Part shown: piece after piece, positions 29,609 through 37,834 of the stretch
Numbering within the stretch: position 1 is the stretch's first letter
Layout: every line of letters starts with the position of its first letter
Assembly (NCBI GenBank): GCA_017551725.1
Contig: JAFZKY010000048.1
Span: 1-40,864, forward strand
Source of the DNA: Bacteroidales bacterium
Lineage (GTDB): Bacteria > Bacteroidota > Bacteroidia > Bacteroidales > WCHB1-69
Direction: 5' to 3'
Length of the DNA stretch: 40,864 nucleotides
Notes under the pieces: model-generated
The model's database searches: none
The model's input: the letters and a program-made list of their open reading frames with translations, nothing else
What the model was told of the DNA's origin: nothing
Made by a program: the position numbers and the translations under genes

Positions 29609-31192
29609 ATGGATAAACGAGAAATACAATCGGATCAACCACCCTGCATCTTGTCAGCGGCAGCCATACGCCAATGTGAACAATATACGATGCTCCACGA
29701 GCCCATTTCGTCCACAGACCTGATGGAAAGGGCTGGCACAGCGTGTGCCCGACACATCCTCGCCACTTTCCCCGTCACCCACATTCCGGACATCTACATC
29801 TTCTGTGGACCTGGAAACAACGGTGGCGACGGACTTGTGATTGCCCGACAGATACTATATGCCAGCGTGCAAATCTGCAACATCCATGTCATTTTGTGCC
29901 AAGAGGAGAATGCCCGTACTACGGACGACATGCGCATCAACCTGCAACGCTGGGAAGACCTTGTCAAGAGCAATGCCCAAGCCCACGTCTCTCGTTTCAA
30001 CCCCAACGAGCCGCAAGAAATACCCGATGACGCCCTTATTGTGGATGCCCTTTTCGGCATCGGGCTGAACAAACCCGTCGGAGGAATTTACGCGGATGCC
30101 ATCCGCACCATCAACGCCTCCCACGCCCACACCATCGCCATCGACATCCCTTCAGGGCTTTTTGCCGACCGTGCCGTGCCGGCCTTCGACAACATCGTCA
30201 TGGCCCAGACCACCCTAACCATGCAGTTCCCCAAGGAGACATTCTTTCATCCTGAAGCTTATCCTTTCTGCGGAAACGTCGAAATTATAGACATTGGCAT
30301 GATGGTGCCACCAGACCTTTCATGGGACAAAGAGTATATCTCGCATGATACCGCCCGGATGCTATTCCGTCCTGAAAACCCGTTTGCCCACAAGGGCACT
30401 TTCGGCCACGGCCTTTTGGTTGCCGGCAGTGCCGACATGCCCGGGGCTGCCATACTGGCCGCCACTGCCGCCCTTCGCGGAGGCATCGGCAAGGTGACGG
30501 TCCACACGGCTGCCCTCGCCGCACAAACCATCCCCGCCGTACTCCCGGAAGCCATCCTGCACCGGGACAGTAACGACCATCATGTCAGCAACATCCAATG
30601 GGACACCTTGCAAACGGACATCCGTACCGTCGCCATGGGGCCCGGACTGGGCCGCGACGCACAAACCGTTTCCGTCCTCAAAGACATCCTGGACAGCGTC
30701 CACACACCACTCATCATCGATGCGGACGCGCTGAACATCCTGGCCGAGAACAAGACGTGGCTGCCCTTCCTGCCGGCCAACAGCATCCTGACACCGCACC
30801 TCAAGGAATTCGAGCGTTTGGCGGGAGCCTCCTCCGACAGCTTCGACAGAGCCGAGAAAGCCAGAACATTCGCCCAGAAACACAACATCATCCTCATCCT
30901 GAAAGGCCATCACACGCTCATCAGTATGCCCGACGGCCATCAGTTCTACAACACCACGGGCAATGAGGGCATGGCTACCGCCGGTTCCGGCGACGTGCTC
31001 ACCGGACTGTTGCTGGCCCTGTTGGCCCAAGGCTATTCGCCGGCGGCCACCGCACTCCTCGGTGTTTACATCCACGGCCTCGCCGGCGACATATACGCCC
31101 ATGACAACCACCCAGCCTCGCTCATTGCCTCTGACCTACCCCGTTATTTCGGCAAGGCTTTTCTCAACATCATCCAAAACACAGAATCTTAA
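29609..31192 (+). CDS. nnrE/nnrD: Bifunctional NAD(P)H-hydrate epimerase / dehydratase
   Basis: This 527-residue protein repairs hydrated NADH and NADPH. The N-terminal epimerase half (YjeF_N) starts with ILSAAAIRQCEQYTM at 14-28 and has the nucleotide loop GPGNNGGDG at 67-75. The C-terminal half is the ADP- or ATP-dependent dehydratase (YjeF_C, ribokinase fold). It has KGTFGHGLLVAGS near 265-277, a late NEGMATAGSGDVLTGL segment with D462 in GSGD, and YIHGLAGD near the end. The ATG at 29609 is chosen because the epimerase motif follows at the usual distance. It is first in a run with two thioredoxin-like genes (12- and 6-bp gaps). Confidence 0.96.
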   Translation: MDKREIQSDQPPCILSAAAIRQCEQYTMLHEPISSTDLMERAGTACARHILATFPVTHIPDIYIFCGPGNNGGDGLVIARQILYASVQICNIHVILCQEENARTTDDMRINLQRWEDLVKSNAQAHVSRFNPNEPQEIPDDALIVDALFGIGLNKPVGGIYADAIRTINASHAHTIAIDIPSGLFADRAVPAFDNIVMAQTTLTMQFPKETFFHPEAYPFCGNVEIIDIGMMVPPDLSWDKEYISHDTARMLFRPENPFAHKGTFGHGLLVAGSADMPGAAILAATAALRGGIGKVTVHTAALAAQTIPAVLPEAILHRDSNDHHVSNIQWDTLQTDIRTVAMGPGLGRDAQTVSVLKDILDSVHTPLIIDADALNILAENKTWLPFLPANSILTPHLKEFERLAGASSDSFDRAEKARTFAQKHNIILILKGHHTLISMPDGHQFYNTTGNEGMATAGSGDVLTGLLLALLAQGYSPAATALLGVYIHGLAGDIYAHDNHPASLIASDLPRYFGKAFLNIIQNTES

Positions 31193-31204
31193 TCCTTTAG
31201 CAAT

Positions 31205-32611
31205 ATGCGCAAAGCCCTCTTCTCGTTTACGGTTTTCCTCATCACGCTGGTAAATTGTTCCGGCCAAGCCAACATTTCCATCCAATTCAACACATCCCGA
31301 GACTATAAAACGGTTATGATCCAAGGGTATCAGGCCGATTCCGGCTATTACACAATCACCACCATACCCTATTCCAAGACGCTGGTATTCAAAAACAAAA
31401 CGTCACTGGACCCAGGGATGTATTTTATCCTTTGTGACAGTTCCACAACGGGAGCCTTTATCCTGTCTTCCACTAAAAACCAAAACTTCAACATCACCAT
31501 TGGAGAACAGGAAATCCAGTTCTCAGGAAGTCCCGAAAACGAACAATACGCATTGTATCTTAAGCAAATGCATGATTATGAGCAACAAATGGAGGCTCTT
31601 AACCGAGAATATCAAGATGCCCAGCGAAGCATGCCACAATACATGTTGAAACCATTGGTGGACTCGTTAAACGTCAAGGCAAAACGCATCCAAAAAGCCC
31701 AGAACGAGTACCAAACCCAGATGGCAGCCACCAACAAAGGCACGCTTTTAGCCTCCATCATCCAAACATCCACCGAAATCCAGGCCCCGCCGGAAGAGAT
31801 AGCCAACAACCGTTACAAAATGATGGAATACTATACGATACACTACTTCGACAACTTCCCGTGGGAAGATCCCCGCATCTTCAGCACGCCTCTCGGCGAC
31901 ACCAAGACAAAAGGTTTCCAATCACTGCTCATGCAACAATGGAACACTCCCATTGTTGACTCCGCCATCCTGTCCTCTTTCCGCGCATCCAAGGCAAATC
32001 CGACTTCCCACCGCATCTTCTTCGAGAAGCTGGAGAAAGTTTTCGGCGACCACGCATCCCCGTATCGCATTGAGCGACTGTATATTGCCATGCTCAAGGA
32101 CATGCTCACAACCAAGGGTATTTCCGAACTGGACAAACGACATTACACCTACGAGTTAAATGCCATCGACAAGAACAACGAGGGTGAGCGGGCCAACAAC
32201 TTCCGCATCATGACCAGCACCGGCGACACGACCACCCTTTACGACATCCAAAGCGAATACCTACTGCTCTATCTCCAGCACCCCACCTGTCCCACCTGCC
32301 AGAGGGTACGTAAAATGATGTCCGACTTCCCCTTCCTCAACAAAGCCATCGCCAGCGGCAAGCTGAAAGTGCTCACCGTCTATTTTGAAGATGAAACCGA
32401 AGTCTGGAACAACTACATCCATTCGCCGGAAGCCAACCCCACCTACCTGCATGGCTGGAATTTCGACCAGAGCATCTCCGAAAAAAAACTATACGACACC
32501 CGAGCCATCCCCTACATGTTTATCCTGGACAAAGACAAAAAGGTACTCCGCAGAAACGTGATGGAAAACGACTTGGAAGACCAGATCAAACAATTACACA
32601 TTCTTAATTAG
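31205..32611 (+). CDS. Secreted thioredoxin-like protein (DUF5106-type), copy 1
   Basis: This 468-residue protein has an N-terminal signal peptide (residues 1-22). Residues about 24-115 form a beta-rich domain like DUF4369. A coiled-coil-prone helical stretch (about 120-170) is followed by a region containing HYFDNFPWEDPRIFSTPL, typical of DUF5106. The C-terminal domain from about 345 is thioredoxin-like: YLLLYLQHPT, then C362-P-T-C365, then KLKVLTVYFED and a cis-Pro-type IPYMFILDKDKK strand. The protein is expected in the periplasm or on the surface as a thiol-disulfide oxidoreductase. Its neighbour is a full-length paralog of identical length. Confidence 0.85.
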   Translation: MRKALFSFTVFLITLVNCSGQANISIQFNTSRDYKTVMIQGYQADSGYYTITTIPYSKTLVFKNKTSLDPGMYFILCDSSTTGAFILSSTKNQNFNITIGEQEIQFSGSPENEQYALYLKQMHDYEQQMEALNREYQDAQRSMPQYMLKPLVDSLNVKAKRIQKAQNEYQTQMAATNKGTLLASIIQTSTEIQAPPEEIANNRYKMMEYYTIHYFDNFPWEDPRIFSTPLGDTKTKGFQSLLMQQWNTPIVDSAILSSFRASKANPTSHRIFFEKLEKVFGDHASPYRIERLYIAMLKDMLTTKGISELDKRHYTYELNAIDKNNEGERANNFRIMTSTGDTTTLYDIQSEYLLLYLQHPTCPTCQRVRKMMSDFPFLNKAIASGKLKVLTVYFEDETEVWNNYIHSPEANPTYLHGWNFDQSISEKKLYDTRAIPYMFILDKDKKVLRRNVMENDLEDQIKQLHILN

Positions 32612-32617
32612 TCCGCC

Positions 32618-34024
32618 ATGCGCAAACGCATCCTTTTATTTTCCCTCATCTTATGCTGCATCCTGATTGGGCAACCCATTTTCGGCCAGATGGATATCCG
32701 TATCAAACTGACGGGCATCACCTGCGATTCCGTGCGGATCCAAAGTTTCAACTGGAAGAAGAAATCCGGGACCAACCTGGTGCGCCCCTATCAGAATGAA
32801 GTCCAATTCAAGGAGAAGACCGCCCTCAAGCCTGGCGTATATTGGATCACCACCGACACCACGCAACGGGGAGTCATCCTGCTTTCCTCCAACAAGCAGC
32901 AGATGTCCATCACGTTGTGCGACACGGGGTTAGTGTTTTCCAAAAATCCCGAAAACACCCAATATCAGGAATACAACCGGATGATGAAGTCGTATGACCA
33001 GCAGCTGGCGGCGCTGGACAAAGAGTTTCGGGATGCGCAGAATCTTCCCCAATACATGCTGCGCAGCATCGTGGACTCGCTGACCGTCCGTGCGCAACGC
33101 ATCAACGCCGCACGCGCGCAATACACCCGCGACCTGTTATCCAAGTTTCCGAACACGCTGCTGGCCTCCGTTGTGCAGCTGAGCCGTCCCATGCCAGAGC
33201 TGCCACAGGCCTTCTACGGCAATTTTCCCATGATCCAAGCCTTTGTCATGGAGCACTATTTCGACAACTTCCCCTGGAACGACCCGCGCATCTTCAACAC
33301 GCCCATGGCTGAGGACAAACTTTCGTACTACTGCCGCGAGTTGGTCTATCAGTGGGACCGTCCCGAGCTGGACACCTTCGTCGTGAAGGCGTTGGAGAAG
33401 GCTCAAGTCAACCCCGAATCGCACCTGTTGTTCTTCGACCGGCTGGAGCGCGACCTCGGCTTTTACATGTCGGACTACAAGGTAGAGCACACCTACATCA
33501 AGATGCTGCAGCACATCCTCCGCACCCGTCCCGACATCGACGCCGTACGGAAAACTTACTACGAGCATGAGTTGAAAACCATCAACAAGAATGTGGACGG
33601 TTCCAAAGCGGCCAATTTCCGCTATCTCACCGCCCAAGGGGACACTACGTCGCTGTACGATACGCAAAGCGAGTACCTACTGCTGTTCCTGCACAACCCA
33701 TCATGCAGCACCTGCCGGGAGGTGCGCCGACGCATGAAACAGTTCTCGGTCCTGGACGCGGCCATCGCGAGCGGCAGACTCAAGGTGCTCACCATATACT
33801 TGGAAAACGACCGTGCGCTTTGGAAGCACTATCTCCAATCCGAAGCCGCCGCCAACTACCTGCACGGCTGGAATTTCGACCAGTCCATCGAGAATCAGGA
33901 CCTATACGAAACCCGTACCATCCCGTACATGTATCTGCTGGACAAGGACAAAAAGGTTATCCGCAAAAACCTGCTGGTGAACGAAATCGAGGACTACATC
34001 CGCCATCTGGGGTTAGCGCAATAA
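32618..34024 (+). CDS. Secreted thioredoxin-like protein (DUF5106-type), copy 2
   Basis: This 468-residue paralog has the same domain order as the preceding gene and is the same length. A signal peptide ends near IFGQ at 20-24. The middle region has YFDNFPWNDPRIFNTPM, and the thioredoxin-like end has C363-S-T-C366, KVLTIYLEND, and IPYMYLLDKDKKVIRKN. The two diverge mainly in the N-terminal beta domain and in the residues between the active-site cysteines (PT versus ST), which usually tune redox potential. It starts 6 bp after copy 1, clear evidence of tandem duplication. A candidate bidirectional terminator follows it. Confidence 0.85.
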   Translation: MRKRILLFSLILCCILIGQPIFGQMDIRIKLTGITCDSVRIQSFNWKKKSGTNLVRPYQNEVQFKEKTALKPGVYWITTDTTQRGVILLSSNKQQMSITLCDTGLVFSKNPENTQYQEYNRMMKSYDQQLAALDKEFRDAQNLPQYMLRSIVDSLTVRAQRINAARAQYTRDLLSKFPNTLLASVVQLSRPMPELPQAFYGNFPMIQAFVMEHYFDNFPWNDPRIFNTPMAEDKLSYYCRELVYQWDRPELDTFVVKALEKAQVNPESHLLFFDRLERDLGFYMSDYKVEHTYIKMLQHILRTRPDIDAVRKTYYEHELKTINKNVDGSKAANFRYLTAQGDTTSLYDTQSEYLLLFLHNPSCSTCREVRRRMKQFSVLDAAIASGRLKVLTIYLENDRALWKHYLQSEAAANYLHGWNFDQSIENQDLYETRTIPYMYLLDKDKKVIRKNLLVNEIEDYIRHLGLAQ

Positions 34025-34047
34025 GCGATTAAAAATTAACAGTGAAT

Positions 34048-34095
34048 GGGGATTAGGGGCTTGAATCATTAACTCAAATCACCATCCTAATCCTT
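34048..34095. terminator. Candidate bidirectional terminator between convergent genes
   Basis: Arms at 34048-34057 and 34086-34095 form a 10-bp stem (eight Watson-Crick pairs plus two G-U on the plus-strand transcript). The 28-nt loop contains a smaller TTGA/TCAA hairpin. It lies in the 91-bp gap between the convergent copy-2 gene and the small lipoprotein gene. The T-rich tract after it is short on the plus strand and about 15 nt away on the minus strand, so the call is moderate. Confidence 0.4.
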
Positions 34096-34115
34096 TCTTA
34101 TCAGTAAGGTTTCAT

Positions 34116-34352
34116 CTACTCATATTCATTCTCATCATACCAGATGTCATAATCCCAATCATCCCAGAAGATGTCCGTTTCCCGCGGCGTCATACTATCA
34201 TCCTCATTTTTAGATGGGATGATGGAATAATCGGATGCCCGGAAAAGCCAGCGGTCCAAAGCAGTGCAGGACGAAAGCATGAGCATCCCGAAAACCGTCA
34301 GGAAGAGTGTTAATACTTTTATTGGGACTACACTATTGTGGTTTGTTTTCAT
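34116..34352 (-). CDS. Very small lipoprotein with acidic-aromatic tail
   Basis: This 78-residue protein starts at the ATG at 34352, 7 bp after the stop of the subtilase gene. A start further upstream would overlap that gene and spoil the signal peptide. The signal sequence ends in LSSC, making Cys29 of the short form the lipidation site. The mature part has a short segment with RWLFRASDY. It ends in a tail of Asp, Glu, Trp and Tyr: eight acidic and five aromatic residues in the last 15. I know no family. It is probably translated together with the subtilase. Confidence 0.6.
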   Translation of the reverse strand: MKTNHNSVVPIKVLTLFLTVFGMLMLSSCTALDRWLFRASDYSIIPSKNEDDSMTPRETDIFWDDWDYDIWYDENEYE

Positions 34353-34359
34353 AATTATG

Positions 34360-36039
34360 CTATTCTTGGGCAATGGTATAATAATACATTTCATTCCCGA
34401 TCTGGACCACCAAATCCATCACACGGTAAGGCTTGGACTTCGGTAATGGTGGCAATGCAACGGTGATATGATAGAGACCGTTCTCATACTTAATCCGGGG
34501 CGTATGCGTTTTGCGGGCAACAGACTTCGGCAAAGCGACATACGGTTCTGTCTCAGCCACAACGTGCAGCGTGATTACATTCTCCTTTGCCACAAAGGAA
34601 TCGAAGACGATATTGCCATTGGGAGTCGGCTGGCGGAGAGCATTATAGGCTTTCAGAAAATCCGGGATGCCATAGCCCATCTTTTCATCGGGCATAGAGT
34701 GCTGGCTGCCGCTCTTACGCACCGCCTCCATGATCTCCACATTGGACTTGTCGGGAAACGCCTGCCACAAGCAGGTCACCATGCCCGCCATCATCGGCGA
34801 TGAGAAGGAGGTGCCGCTGGACTTGCTGACACGACCGCCGGCATTGGCCGTCCACGTGCCCATGCCCACGGCGCACACGTCCGGTTTCACACGTCCGTCG
34901 GCCGCTGGGCCAATCGAGCTGAAGTAGGCATGGGTGCCCTTGGAATCCACCGCCCCGACGGTCAGGATGCCTTTCGCATCCGCCGGCGCGCCGATATGCT
35001 TCCACTTCTTCGCCCCCTCGTTGCCTGCACTGTTGCACACGATCATGCCCTTCGACACGGCGATGGTGGCCGCCATCGAAGCTCGGCTTACCGTGCCATC
35101 CAAATCCTCATACGTGCGCACCTGGGTGGAGTCGTCAAACTTCGTGTAACCCAAGGAGGAGTTCAGCACCTGGCAGCCCAAGCTGTCGGCGAGCTCAATG
35201 CCAGCCACCCAGTTGTCCTCCTCGATTTTGTTCTCCGTGCGGCCGTCTTCCGTCTGGCAGAGATAGAACTGCGCCATCGGGGCGGTGCCCACCAGCACGC
35301 CGGGCTTATACGAAGCGATGCATGAAAGCACCGTCGTGCCGTGCGTGGCCGTCCGGAACATGTTATCCGAAGCCATCACCATATTGCGTGCGCCCAGCAG
35401 CCGGTGATCTTTTCGCATACGCTTGAAAAATCCCAACGTGTCGGCATTGCGGAAACCGCCATCCAGCACCATCATCTGCATATTCTCCCCCCGAAAGCCC
35501 ATCCGATGCAGCCAGTGGACATTGTTCAGCCGTATCTGCTCATCGGATTTTCCATAGTCGAAATCCTTATGAAGACGCACATCCGAATAATAATGGCAAG
35601 CGGGTTTCGCCTGCGAGGAATACCGTACTGGCGGCAGTGTGTCCACCTCTGTTTCCGACATGCGCAAGGTGCGCTCCATCTCCACCACAAACGGCAGCTC
35701 CGAAATCGCCATGACAGCCTGCGGGTTCTCCACATACACGGTCACGGCATTCAGCCACCGCGACTGCACGCACAGCCGATTGGCGCTGTCGATAGCCAGT
35801 ACCTGGCGTATGTAGTCCGGATTCACCGGCAAGTCCGTCTCGTCAACCGGGATTCCGTGCTTGTTTCTGAGTTCTATGGCGCGCGGGGACAGAAATTCCT
35901 CAGGATGCTGTACCGAATACGGCGTTCCGACCTTGTCCTTGAAACGAATCCAATATTTGGCGGGAGACTGGGCCTGGACGCACATCGGCACGACCATCAG
36001 AAAAAGCAATGCGAACGTAATTATAGTTTTTCGAGTCAT
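34360..36039 (-). CDS. Secreted S8-family serine peptidase (subtilase)
   Basis: This 559-residue protein has a signal peptide (residues 1-23, cleavage near VQAQ), then a pro-region of about 150 residues, then a subtilisin fold with a complete triad: D193 in VLDGG, H233 in ATHGTTV and S411 in SGTSFSSP. The oxyanion Asn is N340 in NSAGNEG. A C-terminal beta domain of about 100 residues follows. No T9SS sorting domain is visible at the end, so it is probably periplasmic or released. In this phylum such peptidases often trim exported proteins. A small lipoprotein gene lies directly after it. Confidence 0.95.
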   Translation of the reverse strand: MTRKTIITFALLFLMVVPMCVQAQSPAKYWIRFKDKVGTPYSVQHPEEFLSPRAIELRNKHGIPVDETDLPVNPDYIRQVLAIDSANRLCVQSRWLNAVTVYVENPQAVMAISELPFVVEMERTLRMSETEVDTLPPVRYSSQAKPACHYYSDVRLHKDFDYGKSDEQIRLNNVHWLHRMGFRGENMQMMVLDGGFRNADTLGFFKRMRKDHRLLGARNMVMASDNMFRTATHGTTVLSCIASYKPGVLVGTAPMAQFYLCQTEDGRTENKIEEDNWVAGIELADSLGCQVLNSSLGYTKFDDSTQVRTYEDLDGTVSRASMAATIAVSKGMIVCNSAGNEGAKKWKHIGAPADAKGILTVGAVDSKGTHAYFSSIGPAADGRVKPDVCAVGMGTWTANAGGRVSKSSGTSFSSPMMAGMVTCLWQAFPDKSNVEIMEAVRKSGSQHSMPDEKMGYGIPDFLKAYNALRQPTPNGNIVFDSFVAKENVITLHVVAETEPYVALPKSVARKTHTPRIKYENGLYHITVALPPLPKSKPYRVMDLVVQIGNEMYYYTIAQE

Positions 36040-36055
36040 CTTTTTTGAAAATGTG

Positions 36056-36063
36056 CAAAAATA
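36056..36063 (-). promoter_or_regulatory. Bacteroidota -7 box for the subtilase gene
   Basis: On the minus strand 36063-36056 reads TATTTTTG, a perfect TAnnTTTG, 16 bp before the ATG at 36039. No clear -33 element is seen. It is back to back with the promoter of the phosphoethanolamine transferase gene. Confidence 0.5.
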
Positions 36064-36088
36064 TCATTTTTTCCATTGTGAACACACA

Positions 36089-36118
36089 TTGTATTTTTTT
36101 ACAAAAAACATATCTTTG
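36089..36118 (+). promoter_or_regulatory. Bacteroidota-type promoter for the phosphoethanolamine transferase gene
   Basis: TTG at 36089-36091 and TATCTTTG at 36111-36118 are separated by 19 nt, a close match to the phylum consensus. Transcription would begin near 36125, giving a leader of about 53 nt before the ATG at 36178. Confidence 0.65.
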
Positions 36119-36177
36119 CTGCCTATTTTGAATTTTTCAACATACCATAGGGAAAAATATAAGTTTCGGAGCAAGAT

Positions 36178-37791
36178 ATGGGTTTTATTAGTCAAAAAAA
36201 CGAAAAAAGTCTTTACCTCATCTGGCTGATACTTTTGGTAATCTTCGCACCTGTGGCGGGGTTGGTGCTCAACAAAGATGTTTTCACGTTCAGGAGTATG
36301 CTGTTGCTCCTGATGTGGATGATGGTGTTGCTAATCCCATACGTTCTCACACAAAAGAGATGGCTGTATGTAACCGCCGCGAGCCTGCTGTTCGTGGACG
36401 GGTTCATCAACCTTTTCCACTGGATTGTGCTGAAATGCCCACTGAACGCCTCGTCCATCTTTGTGTTTCTGAACACCAATTTCCACGAGGCATCGGAATT
36501 CATGACCATCAAGATGACACCCCTGTTGCTGCTGTTCATCCCCTATATCGCATTGTTTGTCATCACACTAAAGCGCATCCCGAAACTCTCGTTCCAGTCA
36601 ACAGGCGAAATCGTTGTATGGTCGGCGCTATGGCTTTCCATCGCCTTGTTTTTCACCGACAACATCGTCCACAAACGTTTCCTGCGTCTTGCGGTACCTG
36701 ACGTGGAACGTGCTTTGATTTCATTTGTAAAAGAATCGGGAGAATACAGCAAATTGAAGAACCACACTTTACGCCAGCTTGACGCAAAAGTGACAACCGA
36801 TGACCCCACGCTCGTGGTTGTCGTCATCGGCGAGTCATGCAACCGCAACCATTTGTCCCTGTACGGGTATGGGCGCGAGACCACACCGCGCCTGCAGGCA
36901 CGGCAAGACATCCTGGTGTTCGACAACGTGGTGAGCGCTAATTCCAACACCTTGTACTCCGTGATGAATTTCCTGACCGAGAACAACATGGAGCACCATC
37001 GGCCTCTGGACAGCTGCATACACATCTTCGATGTGCTACATTCGTCATCATGCCGATCGTATTGGATTTCAAACCAAGCGCCTATCGGCCTGTGGGAAAA
37101 TGGCGTGACCAATCTGGTTCAGAGCGCAGACGTGAAGACGTTCGTCAATGTCACGTCCAACTCTTCCATGGAAAGCACGCAGATAGCCTCCTTCGACCAA
37201 CGGCTTTTCGCCCCGCTCCAATCGGCCGTCAACGACGACACAAAACACAAAGTTGTTTTCGTTCATCTTTTAGGGTGCCACACCCAATACAACAAACGTT
37301 ACCCTAATGAGTTTGCCCTCTTCGAGGACAAGGGCGACAGACGCACGCGGGCCATCAACACCTACGACAACTCGGTGTATTACAACGATTTTGTTGTCGA
37401 TAGTATTTTCTCAATGTTAAAATCCTACAGTCTGGCGAATTCTGACGTGCGGGTATCGGCCCTCTATTTCTCCGACCACGGCGAGAACGTGTACGACGAG
37501 GGCGACAATTGCGGGCACAACTACTCGGGCAGCATACCCAATGCCAATGTGGAAATCCCGTTTGTTTTATGGTTCTCGCCCTCGCAAAGAGAATACCTTG
37601 ACGCCCGCCACTCCCCTATCGTGAACCGGACGCACACGCCCTACATGATTGACGATTTATTCCATACCATTCTGGACCTCAGCGACATCGCCACCCCTTG
37701 CTTTGACAAGAGCAGGAGTTTCATCAATAGCGATTACGATGCCACCCGTCCGCGTATTCTTGAAGACGGGAATCCTTACAGACAGCCTTAA
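36178..37791 (+). CDS. Phosphoethanolamine transferase (EptA/CptA-like, sulfatase fold)
   Basis: This 537-residue inner-membrane enzyme has about five membrane spans in residues 1-165 and a periplasmic alkaline-phosphatase-type domain. Metal-site residues are visible: E219 in VIGES, and D433-H434 in FSDHGE with a further His in CGHNY. The likely nucleophile is T258 in SANSNTLYSV, at the place of the MCR/EptA catalytic Thr. CNRNHLSLYGYGRETTP at 221-237 is the family signature following the first metal ligand. Such enzymes add phosphoethanolamine to lipid A, core sugars or glycans and can lower sensitivity to cationic peptides. The acceptor here is unknown. It is a single-gene unit with its own promoter. 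Confidence 0.88.
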   Translation: MGFISQKNEKSLYLIWLILLVIFAPVAGLVLNKDVFTFRSMLLLLMWMMVLLIPYVLTQKRWLYVTAASLLFVDGFINLFHWIVLKCPLNASSIFVFLNTNFHEASEFMTIKMTPLLLLFIPYIALFVITLKRIPKLSFQSTGEIVVWSALWLSIALFFTDNIVHKRFLRLAVPDVERALISFVKESGEYSKLKNHTLRQLDAKVTTDDPTLVVVVIGESCNRNHLSLYGYGRETTPRLQARQDILVFDNVVSANSNTLYSVMNFLTENNMEHHRPLDSCIHIFDVLHSSSCRSYWISNQAPIGLWENGVTNLVQSADVKTFVNVTSNSSMESTQIASFDQRLFAPLQSAVNDDTKHKVVFVHLLGCHTQYNKRYPNEFALFEDKGDRRTRAINTYDNSVYYNDFVVDSIFSMLKSYSLANSDVRVSALYFSDHGENVYDEGDNCGHNYSGSIPNANVEIPFVLWFSPSQREYLDARHSPIVNRTHTPYMIDDLFHTILDLSDIATPCFDKSRSFINSDYDATRPRILEDGNPYRQP

Positions 37792-37834
37792 GCGTATTCA
37801 GTTTCTATGATGCGCGGCGATTATCCTCCGGCTT

